From Montifringilla adamsi (lineage: Eukaryota; Chordata; Aves; Passeriformes; Passeridae): 64,000 bases of DNA. The stretch is from positions 2,646,469 through 2,710,468 of the forward strand of contig JAGGNK010012114.1 in the NCBI GenBank assembly GCA_017590115.1, read 5' to 3'. The notes under the pieces were generated by a model, which was not told the DNA's origin, did not search any database, and worked only from the letters and a program-made list of their open reading frames with translations. Below are positions 26,019 to 35,838 of the stretch, piece by piece; positions within the stretch are counted from its first letter, which is position 1, and the number at the start of each line of letters is the position of its first letter. Both the position numbers and the translations under genes were made by a program.

Positions 26019-29000
26019 CTATCAGTCAGATAGCTCAAGGGACTGTATCTTATTTGAAACTAAGCATGTGAACCTTGCAATTCATTTTGGATAAAAAGAT
26101 TTGATTGCATAAGTATAATTATATTAATGGAATTTTCTCAAAGCAATCTAGCATTCAACCCTACAATCACAGCTAAATGATTAACCTGTTAAGTTTCAGT
26201 GATTCTCTGAAGTAATCTATCAGCTACAAAAAATGTTTATCCCATGGCCTGTGCTCAAATTACCACCTAGCTTCCTCATCTGATCCAGCTGCACAGATTA
26301 ATAAATACATGAGGTACAAAGTGTCCTGCAGAAAACAGCTACTGCATATGGACTTCCAAATGTGTTATACATCAAAAAAACAGCAGTTCAACTAATTAAA
26401 TTCTGAGCCTGTAGGAAAAGCAATCAGAGTGGCCATCTGATCCACTCACAAACAGGTTATCTCAAAGATGACCCCGATGTGGCCAGGAAAATAAAAACAA
26501 CCATTCTTTCAGTTTTGAAGGGGAGAGGTGCAGAGCTTCTTACAGAGTCCTATGGCTTAACAGCCTGAAGTCAGTGCTCTTAGTGACAGAGTCAAGGGCC
26601 CACATCTCAATGAAGCTGCAGCAGCTGTGCTACAAACCATGGCAGTTTTTGTCCTCATAGACCTTGTATTTCCTGCATCTTGTTTCATTAAATGTACTGT
26701 CATCCAAACTACACTAAAAAAAAAAAATCTACCACTTCCAACTTGCCTGTGTACTGTACTCTTACTCCCCCTAAATCTCCCATTGCTTCTTCTTCATTAA
26801 GGTTTTATCTTCTTTATTTTCTTTTTGCCCTGCTATTTTTAGCTCTGGCAATGCTTTCCTTACGCATACGTGATAGGGTTTTACAGCACCTGGCTAGTAA
26901 TAATTCTTTCTGAACTCTCACAAGCTTATTTTCTTTTTTCCTTCTTTCCTGTACTAGAGGGATACTTTTTTCCCTATCACCCTCTCCTATTAATAATTCC
27001 AATTAACTATAGAAGGGTTTGCACAAAAGGCCAAATTGTCAAGCATTGCTATGATTTAAAAAGCCGTGTATGTGATATGCACAGCCAGCAATCTTTTCAT
27101 TCTCTTCATCAACAGTAAGAAAGTTATCTGTGAGATATAAAAAAAAAAAAAGTTCTCAAATTGAGAAATCAAGATCTCTAACACACGCACTGGGGCCAGA
27201 TGATTCTTCCTGCTTCTGAACTGAACTGTCCAGATGACTACAACAAAAGGCCCCTGTTTGACTGGCCTTAATGTTTTATGAAGATTATTATCTTGACAAG
27301 GGAGGCTAAGAAAAGAGCAGGTGAAACAAAGGAAGTCCACATTTTTTAGTCTTTCGGGTGAGAGCAGAAGGTGATTCAAATCTGTGGGGTTAAGTACTAA
27401 TTCTGTGTTCCACTTCTACAGTTTGGATTTCCCCATTCATTGTCATACAATAAAAATAGGTTCTAACAAATGCTAGTTTTGGAATTAGTGGGATGGAGAA
27501 TGACACATTACTGAGTCCCACTGATGGAGTAGATGGAGTAAGTGGACTGTAGGAGCACAAGAGCAGTTGATTTCTTGTCTAGAACAAAATTCTAGCTTGG
27601 AAAACATTCACACATGAGAGGTGACTACAGAATGTCAAAGCAAATCCAGTACTACTTACAGGAGGGAGTACTAACTTCTTGAAACAGTGACTGCTCTGTG
27701 ATTTTGTAACCCCTGTGTTGTTCTGAGCTCTAAAAGGAACAAAACAGGTGAGCTCATTCTTCACTAATCTCATTTGGATTAAAAAAATGCTAATCATGTC
27801 TAAAAAAATCTCCAAGCACTTGTTGGAATGCTCTGATCTCTCTCTCTCCTGAAATGTGGTATTCAAAACTAAGTATGAAAAAGGTGCAATGCAGGCTCTC
27901 ACTTGTGTCTGAGTTTGTTTTACAGGCTTACATGCACTCTGATTATCTGTTACTATTTTACTTTTCCTTTGAGATACCAGACTTCTCCCCTGTTGCTTTT
28001 AAAATATATTGCATAAAACCTGTAGCATGAGGTTGAAGTTCTCTGGAGCTTTACACAAATTCCTGTTTCCCTCTATTGAAGAAATGCATTTGCATCACAA
28101 TAATCTTGATTGGTGTTGCCATGTATTTTAAAATCTGCACTCGTGATACACAGTTTTAACACGACAGGACTAATAACATTTCCTTCAGATCTCAAGAAGG
28201 AATTCAGTCAAATCAAAGCCTGAAATCATTTGGTACATGGCAGGTGACATGCCACCAATCAACACCAGAATGAAATTACGCTATGCAGTTAGATGCTATA
28301 GTCTTCTTATGGACTTTAACACACAATTTGTTTCATCTGGTGAAAGCAATGAAAACAAGAAAATGTGACAGGGTTATTTATATCATGACAGTTGTTGGAA
28401 TCTGTAAATGCAATACAGATTGATGCCATAAAGACACATGCACATATTTACCACAGCATTGTGGGATACAGACGAATACAAAGATTGTTCTGAAGTTACT
28501 GAGCAGCGTGGCAGGAGGAAAAAAAACCTGTTTCATGTTACCATTCTAATACAGACCATGAAGACATCAAAGGCAGAAGCTGAAAACGCCACATACACTG
28601 CCGCATACCCTATATCCAGCAATTAGTGTAATATGTACTGGGGTAATGCCTGTCTTCTAGCAATGTCTTTTTAGTCTCTGTTCCTGTTAAAAAAGTTAGA
28701 TTTTACTTGAGGTCAAATGCTCTACCTTTATTTGATTAATTACAAAAAGAAAATCCTCAGGAGTTAGCCATTCAAAATTTACCTTGATTTTGTGTTTCAC
28801 TGTAACAGTGGATAGAGCTCAATTTTATACTAGCAAAGCCTACAATCTTCAATCTTGTTATGTAGATTTTTTTACAATAATCCACACTATGTCTACTTTT
28901 ATAGACATCCCGGTGTTCTCCAATTACTGCAATTCCCTTGTATAACGTAGCTGAAAGTGATGTATTGCTCACTTCAGCATCAGATCATTGGCAGAGCATA

Positions 29001-30377
29001 CACAATGTTCAATGTTATTACTGCACCCTCAACTCTCCTCTTCACTGAGGGTGATCTTCCAACACACAGGAGTCATGCCTGGAAGATGCAAGTGACCTCC
29101 AGAACTCCTCACAGACCCCTTTACTAGCTCCTGGCTATTTGAGAACCTCCGCCTCAAGGAAAACAAAAAAATCTGCCTATGCTTACAAACACCATTAAAC
29201 CAACATTTCTCATGTAGCCTTCTCTTCCTTTCACTTTTTAACTTGTAGCAGATGAGCCACTATACTCTTCATCACTACTTTTCGCCTTGAAATGCACAGG
29301 ATATGGTAAAATACCTGTTCTATAACTGTCCAAGTGTACCCTCTACTCCTTCCATAATCAGGAGTTACCTCCTGATTCCCTAGGTGGACCATATAGTTTG
29401 TGGGTAAATCAGAATTCCTCTTTTAGAATGACAGTCTTGCACCTAAAACAAAAATCAACAACCTCCCCTTTGGTAAACCACTTGAAAATGATATATCCTC
29501 AATGTCAAAAGACTGAGACACACATTCAGTTTGGATTTGTGAAACATCCATTTTCTTTATGCAAAAAAACCAAAGTCTCTTCACGAAACACAGCTTGTTG
29601 AAAGATTCTGCTACATACACTGGATCACTACCAATATACGGGTATTTGACTGCACTTTTCAGCATTTTATGCTTCCATAAATGTACAATCAGACTAGGCA
29701 AAGTAGTGTGACAGCTGCAATTCTACATTTTTACCTGTTAATCCCAGTTTTTATTCACATACACACTTTTCTCATGCTTTTTCTAAATTGTTCTTTTAAA
29801 GATGTGAATACATTACCAGGGATACGTTTGCAGACTGACTGAAAAGCCTTCTCAGTGACATCTGTACTTCATCTTCCCACAATGGCTGTTGTTTCATTTT
29901 CCATTCTAACACATTAAGAATAAAGAACAGCAAAACCCAAATATTCCCCAAGTTAAAAATAAGTAATCAAAAAGCTACCTCTTTTTTTTTTTTTTTCCCT
30001 GTCTCTGACACCTGCTTCAAATGTTTGGGTTTTTTTTTTTTTTCCAGCACGAAAATCCTGGCACCTCAAATTGTTTATGAAAAAATGTACAGAAAGGCAA
30101 ACCTATTTGATTTTAAGAATCAGAGTCATCTAAGAAGGTAAGACATTTCTTCAAACAATAAAATTTACATTTCAAATATAGCCAGCTTCTTAAAACTGTC
30201 TGGAGCTTCCTGTATGAAACCAGAGGATCTTTCCTGCTATAGCATGCAAGCAGATCTCTCCTGCTGTAAAACTGAAGGAGTATGTATATATATTCTCTTT
30301 TTCAAAGTTTCTATAGAGAAATAATTTTTACAGTTCTGCTTTTCAATAAATCTGTCCTACAGAATCTTCTTGGGGAT

Positions 30378-30400
30378 AAAAAAAAAAAAAAAAAAAAAAA
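30378..30400. repeat. A23 homopolymer
   Basis: An uninterrupted A23 run on the plus strand (T23 on the gene strand) in intron 1, about 1.1 kb downstream of the first coding exon in transcription order. There is no recognisable retroposon body next to it. Confidence 0.95.
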
Positions 30401-31492
30401 GACAAGCTGCCTTCTGGTTCAGCTGTTCATGTGACAAGAAGAAAAATATAAGGATTATTCTTATCAAAACAGAGGCTATTGGGCTCCATTACTTACCAGG
30501 TTCTATCAGCATTATTAGCATTAATTCTCATTCAGTGCAAGGAGACTTTTTTGCAAATCAACAAAATCCTCTTTTAAGCAAGTAAACAGATGCCCATGGT
30601 AATCTTATATTCAAGTGAAGGAAGTTGTACAGACTGTGAGGGGAAAACCACCTGAAACATTCTGAAAAGTTCTTGTTTTCACCAAATACAAAATGCTTAG
30701 GTCGCTCTACTACTTGGGGCTTTTCTGTTGGGGCTTTTTAAGTTGTTTTTCTCAGCCATACTGGATCTCTGTATGTTTGAATCCCCCTAAGGACTTTGTG
30801 TAACCATGAAACATCAATTCTATTCTAAGAAATCCAGCATACAACCCCACCACTGCCCTGTTCCCTCATCTATATAAATGCTCTTTTGTATATAGGCACT
30901 TTCAGGAAATTGCCCTCCTCCTCCCCTGCTTGCTCCCCACTGTCCGAATCCCTCTCACACCCCCCCTCCCGATCAACACCAGGGAATAATTGCATTTTTG
31001 TTGGAGCACTTCCAGCCCCTCCACACTTTCCAGTCCAGAGGCAGCAGCACGCCGTAGCTTTGGCACTCTCCTCTGTTTTAACACACACACGAACACTCAT
31101 CCGCAGGGAAGTAAGGGGAATCAGCCTTATTCCCAAAATAATGACCTTTCACTTCTCCCCATGCAACTTCCTCTTTTGCTGAAAAATAGAGCGCTCCCAA
31201 ATTAAAGAAATCTTCCTCTTTCGACATTTGGCTACCAGCGTTTTGAAACACTGTTTCTCCCACTTATCTGTACTCCACATGTGAGTAAATTACCATCGCC
31301 GAGACAGATACCCCTGGGTGCCAACACTTCGGTCACTTCCTATCCCGCAGGACTTCCAACACTTTTGCAAAGGCCTTTTCCCCTCCCCTCTGAATACGCG
31401 AAAGCTGAAGGGAGTAGAAACTCTCCTCCGTGCCCGGAGAAGCAGTGTGCGCATTTCCTTTCCTGTGAAGATAAATAGTTTTGGAACCGTAC

Positions 31493-31523
31493 CTTCCTTG
31501 GGTTCATCGGCTTCCGAACTCAT
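31493..31523 (-). CDS. TNFAIP8: TNFAIP8 first coding exon (N-terminal ten residues)
   Basis: On the minus strand the ATG at 31521-31523 opens MSSEADEPKE, followed by a single G and a GTACGG splice donor (GT at 31491-31492). The human protein begins with a very similar acidic ten-residue leader before VATDVFNSK. The leftover G joins TGGCC of the terminal exon to give GTG GCC, so the protein continues VATDVFNSK in phase 1. The start context is good (ACC before ATG, A at +4). The frame stays open upstream for at least 21 codons but has no in-frame ATG there, only a TTG, which supports 31523 as the start. The exon is separated from the rest of the coding sequence by an intron of about 18 kb. This variable N-terminus is where TNFAIP8 isoforms differ. 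Confidence 0.93.
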
Positions 31524-31640
31524 GGTGTCAGGCGAGGCTCTGGGGACCAGATCAACGCTGACGTGCGCGCTGAGATGCAGCCGCAAGCCAACTTCTCTCC
31601 CTCTCCCTTTCTCTCTCTCTCAGAAGGAGGAGAGGAAAAA

Positions 31641-31679
<39 letters not shown>

Positions 31680-31990
31680 TGGGGTTTTGAGGGGAAAAGT
31701 CTACGGATTCAGCAAATCACAACTAACCTACTTGAAAAGGATCCCGCCCCTTTCTCAGCTGCACACAGTGATTGTCTGAAAAAACAGCACCTTCAGAGAA
31801 ACCCCGATTTTACTCGCCAGCTGTTGCCGTTTATGAATCTTATTCTCCCCAGTCTGTAGGAAGGGTGGAGTTTTCACTTGTTGCAGCTTGCCAACGTGGT
31901 ATGAGAAAGCAAGCAGGAGAGGCCAAAAAAGCCCTGAGTGCAGAGCAGTGTCTGATTGCGGTGACTGACAGTCACACCGGGGTTCCCTTA
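31524..31990 (-). promoter_or_regulatory. TNFAIP8: TNFAIP8 5' leader and proximal promoter candidate
   Basis: This DNA lies immediately upstream of the TNFAIP8 start codon on the minus strand. It has more CpG than the surrounding DNA (for example ACGTGCGCGC at 31561-31570). It includes a (GA)n tract beside an A14 run, a consensus GC box (CCCGCCCC on the plus strand at 31743-31750), a perfect odd palindrome GTGACTGACAGTCAC at 31961-31975 containing TGAC/GTCA half-sites, and a kappaB-like 9-mer GGGGTTCCC at 31979-31987. TNFAIP8 is known to be NF-kB-inducible, so the last is plausible but unproven. I see no clear TATA box, and the transcription start cannot be placed from sequence. Confidence 0.5.
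31636..31677. repeat. A14 run followed by (GA)n microsatellite
   Basis: A14 at 31636-31649 runs directly into an uninterrupted GA repeat of about 14 units ending at 31677. It lies 113-154 bp upstream of the TNFAIP8 start codon, so on the gene strand it is a (TC)n-T14 polypyrimidine tract in the leader or core promoter. Length polymorphism is likely. Confidence 0.95.
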
Positions 31991-34074
31991 ACTTGCAGGA
32001 AGATCTATTTTAAATAGTTTTGTTTTTAAGCCCAAATTGTACATTTCAACACTGTTTGCTATCTGGAATTACTTCTGCAGCCTCCGTAATTACACTGACT
32101 AACACTGGATGACTTAATAGGTGCTTAAAGATGAGAGCTAGCAACCTTCTTTCAGACAGTTTAAGCAAAATAATTGTCTTTCACTCATGCTCAGTGCATG
32201 GTGCCGTCTACCCCGAGACTAGCGATTCACCTTACATTCTAGGGAAAACTATCTGGATTCTTTGTGCTAGAGTTACCCCACACCCAGAAATCCCAGAAAA
32301 GGCTGATGTTTTTAACCACTACAAGAGACAGTTTTACAGCAAGACATCGGGGTCTTGAGCAGCCACCTCCCAGTTTGCAGTGCCTCACACATGCCTTCAG
32401 TGCAAAATCAGGGGGAATCACTTGGAAGCCTATTCTCAGTTAGGACAGACTGCAGTAAAATCATTGTCCTGGGGAACCTGCTTACTCATTTAATGGATTT
32501 TTAGCACAGTGAACAGGACAAAACCTCGCTGGAAGCATGACTGCTCTGACAAAAGGAGAGGTGTGGTCCCTCAAATGAAGGCCTGATGGCACTGCCAGCT
32601 CCAACATGCAATCAGATTCCCACCTACCTCTCAGTCTCACGGGGTTAAATGTGTGGGCCTGAAGGGCTGTCAGGGTCTCCCGGAGGTAACATCATTAACA
32701 GCTATTAACAGCTAGCAAATGTCTTACTGGAGTCAAGTAGAAGTAAGTGTATTTGTATTTCACGGTGAAGTTAGAAAGAGCCAAAGCTGTTAGCTGCTCT
32801 GCACTGAGGCACAGAGGAAAAAATAATAAACTGTCCAGATTGTAACATTCCCTTGGACTCGTTAAGGCTTAAACACTCACAACAGCTGGGAAGACCAGAT
32901 GTAGGTAGGATGGCCTTGTAAATAACACATACAGCATGAATTCTTTACCTACAGCAAAGCTGCTCTGTGGACTGGGGTAAATAATACTTCCGAATGTTAG
33001 CACTTTTATCCTATTTGCAGTTATTTTATTTTAAGGACTGTCCTTTGCCATGTACTCCTCCCACACCTAAAAAAGACAGATTTCCATTTATTTAAAGGCT
33101 TTTGGTGACACTGCCAATTTCTTGTTTTGCATTGCACATAACTCCATGGGTTCCTTAAAGATATTCCTTAAGAAGCTAGCTGTCTTCTGCAGGCCTTATC
33201 ATCTCCTGTAGGGTACAACGCTGCATCCTTGAAAGCACAGAGAATGAAATTGAATATTACCCTAACTACATCACTGGAGTAGCTAAAGAAGCCACATTTT
33301 CAAGATTAAAAAAGGAAGAAAAAAAATTAAAGTACTAGTTAAGGGTAATTAGGAGATTAAAATCAATCAAAAACTTCATACAGAATAGACAAAGAACAGG
33401 AAGAAAAGGTTAGTCGAGAAGAACTGCAACAGCCTCTGGGATCCTTTAATCAAAGGAAGTGTTGTAGAGAAATAGGAATGCAATCCAGCATCAAGATCAC
33501 TGCATGATCAGATTTACATATTAGATGGATGCCTTTTGTTATTTTAGATGACAGAGAGACATAGAGAGATAATAAGACTTGTGATTAAATGTCATCAAGT
33601 TCTGCAAATTAGGATTTCTCAAATCTCCCAGAACTTTATACCTCACTCGACAGATAACAAAAATACAGTGATTTTATTTAGTTACTTCCATACAAAATCA
33701 ACACATCTCATGCAGTCCTGTTACTCCTGCATACAGTGTCTCAATTCAGACTAGAGAAATTGGTTTTTCTTTCATTTTGGTTGTTAGGCTTCTTAAAAAT
33801 ACATGCACTAGCTGAAAAGACTCCAACCTGGTCAAAGATGTCAGGTATGTAATTTTCGGCTCTCAGGTTAAGCAGGAACTTGTAATGCCATATGATAATG
33901 GGACATTATCACCTATTTCAGAGTCTGCACCAAATCAACTTTAATTACTGTCCTTAGAAAGAGAGCAAAAGTAATGAGGCGAGGCAGGTTAAAATTAAGC
34001 AGTCTGTGAAAAACACTAGAGCCCGGGTAACAGAGGACACTACATCTACAGGGAAGTGACATTTATCGAAGCAT
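31991..34074. other. Upstream intergenic DNA, nothing recognised
   Basis: AT-rich non-coding sequence upstream of the TNFAIP8 promoter. A short tandem of TAACAGCTAT occurs near 32695-32714. I recognise no gene, RNA or repeat family. Alternative TNFAIP8 first exons could lie here but are not identifiable. Confidence 0.5.
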
Positions 34075-34345
34075 CCAGATTGATCTGGATCCCACGGTGA
34101 GGAAAAAGCCTGGAACCCCAAAAAACCCCTCTTTAATTGTAAACTGTGCATGTGACTTGGAATAGGAACAACAAGAAAAAAAAAAGAATGTGTTGGAATT
34201 ATGTTCCAAAAACATAATTACTAGGTGCAGCTAAATTTCATAGGACAGATTCTCTTACAGAAAAGTACCTTCCTACAATGAAGGCCTAAAACTCTCCACA
34301 CATTTGGACACACTATTGTGGAGGGAAGGCCAGAATTCCCACAAG
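34075..34345 (+). repeat. Direct-repeat block, left copy
   Basis: This block is related to 35577-35838. The best core is 34246-34340 against 35730-35832: CAGATTCTCTTACAGAAAA, then CTTCCTACAATGAAGG, CACACATTTGGACA and GGCCAGAATTCC in the same order. Weaker similarity extends left through TGCATGTGA, TGGAATAGGA and GATCTGGAT. It could be an LTR pair, a local duplication or two copies of an unknown repeat. Confidence 0.7.
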
Positions 34346-34370
34346 AAAATTAAATCATCTGTGTGCAACA

Positions 34371-34371
<1 letters not shown>

Positions 34372-34417
<46 letters not shown>

Positions 34418-34516
34418 TGACATATTTCAGTGGCTAAAAGCCTAAAAGCTTCAAAGCTGGGTAAGACAAGGGGAGTATAGTCCTTTCCACCCTTCTTTGC
34501 TGGAAAAAAATAACAA

Positions 34517-34575
<59 letters not shown>

Positions 34576-34662
34576 TGACATATTTCAGTGGCTAAAAGCC
34601 TAAAAGCTTCAAAGCTGGGTAAGACAAGGGGAGTATAGTCCTTTCCACCCTTCTTTGCTGGA
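34372..34662. repeat. A43 and A54 runs separating a duplicated segment
   Basis: A43 (34372-34414) is followed by a segment beginning GGCTGACATATTTCAGTGG (34415-34518), then A54 (34519-34572), then a second copy of the segment (34573-34662). The two copies are identical over about 90 bp, so the period is 158 bp including the poly(A). The copies are very recent, or the duplication is an assembly error around a long homopolymer. Confidence 0.9.
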
Positions 34663-34761
34663 AAAAAAAACAAAACAAAACAAAACAAAAAAAGCAAAAA
34701 AAAAAAAAAAAAAACAAAAAACTTTTGGTTTTTCCTAAAAAAAAAAAAAAAAAGAAAAAAA
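34663..34761. repeat. A-rich low-complexity tract
   Basis: CAAAA units followed by long A runs continue the poly(A) region to the right of the duplicated segment. The antisense Phe-rich open frames here are artefacts of the homopolymer. Confidence 0.9.
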
Positions 34762-35576
34762 GCTAGTTTTGGTTTGGCTTGGCTTGTAACTCATCATCTG
34801 TAAATTGTCCTGACTTCTGCTAAACCCTAAGGGAGAGTCACCACAGCAAGAGCAGACTAGAGCCAGGCCCTGGCTTACTACAGTAGTGCATGGGGGATTG
34901 TGAAGGCATGGGTCAGCACATCCCCCGTCCAGCTCAAAGCCCTGCTTATGTTTTGTGTCACAATCGACTCTGAGACAGCTCTCTTTACACAAGAATTTGC
35001 CCATTAGATACAGAAGTTGCAAATACGATGATTCATTTTGTAAGTATATAACAGAAATAATAGGCATCTTAGCAGAAAAAAAAAGGTGCTAAAATTGCAG
35101 TCAAGAAGACTCTGAAATGTCAAAAAAGACTATAATATTTTGTTTCATAAAAAAAGAGGAAGCAGCACCACTACCAGAAAAGTATCAGTAAGAAGCTTTC
35201 CAGAAGGAAGCAGCTGCCATGGAAGCAAGACTAAATCCTCTACTGTAAGAAAAACCCTGCACAGCCCTGGAACAGTTCTAAAGAGAAGGACGTGGTAATG
35301 TCACACTTCAGACTTCACACGTTCATGGGATTTTAAAAAACCCCAAACTTCCCCATATTTTGTTAACATAATTAAAGATGTCTGGTCTGCTCTTCTGCAA
35401 TCTTCTGCTCTTCCAGAATGTCTGCAAACCTTTAAACAATAAAAAAAATAAGATCTGTGCCCAACTACAATTCCCTGACACAGATGACAGTCACCAGCCC
35501 TTTTTCCTAAGTCAGTTATGTCTCTTTTACTGACTGTAACTGAATTATTTGAAGTCACATGACAGACAGCAGCTGA
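34762..35576. other. Intergenic DNA between the direct-repeat copies
   Basis: About 0.8 kb of unrecognised sequence between the poly(A) tract and the right repeat copy. Antisense frames (for example 34735-35067) begin in the homopolymer and carry no domain. If the flanking repeats are LTRs this would be internal sequence, but no gag, pol or primer-binding-site signal is evident. Confidence 0.4.
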
Positions 35577-35838
35577 GGAGATCTGGATTTCCCACCACAC
35601 TCCCAATTGTGAGAAAAAGGAAAAGGTACACAAGTAAGCACTGCATGTGATATGGAATAGGAGGGGCAAAACAAAGAATGGCAAAAACTCTAAAAATAGA
35701 ATGAGTAGACACAATAAAATTGTGTGCAGCAGATTCTCTTACAGAAAACAAAAGTAACTTCCTACAATGAAGGGTTTAAAACCCACCACACATTTGGACA
35801 GATAATGTCACAGAGGGCAGGCCAGAATTCCTGGAGGA
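35577..35838 (+). repeat. Direct-repeat block, right copy
   Basis: This is the partner of 34075-34345, about 1.49 kb away and in the same orientation. The clearest aligned core is 35730-35832. The two copies differ by many substitutions and small indels, so the duplication is not recent, unlike the near-identical poly(A)-linked duplication lying between them. Confidence 0.7.

Larger units (their letters stand above)
13496..31492 (-). other. TNFAIP8: TNFAIP8 intron 1 (about 18 kb)
   Basis: The interval lies between the GT donor at 31491-31492 and the AG acceptor at 13496-13497. It is AT-rich and holds no other convincing exon. It contains an old CR1 fragment (25495-26018), a TG/TA palindrome (21307-21351), a perfect hairpin (15599-15629), a 22-bp tandem duplication (22888-22934) and many A/T runs. 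These runs include T19 at 18190-18208, A17 at 17412-17428, T15-class runs near 29982 and 30030, and A23 at 30378-30400. A patch at about 15990-16290 has more CpG than its surroundings. Open frames inside the intron, the longest about 146 codons at 24075-24515, have no recognisable domain and look like chance. Confidence 0.9.

Noticed and set aside
31524..31586. N-terminal extension of the TNFAIP8 first exon by 21 codons
   Set aside because: The frame is open, but its upstream start is TTG and no in-frame ATG is present. The ATG at 31523 has a good context and matches the family start.
34273..35067. Phe-rich minus-strand frames
   Set aside because: They are translations of poly(T) opposite the A43/A54 runs and carry no biological coding signal.
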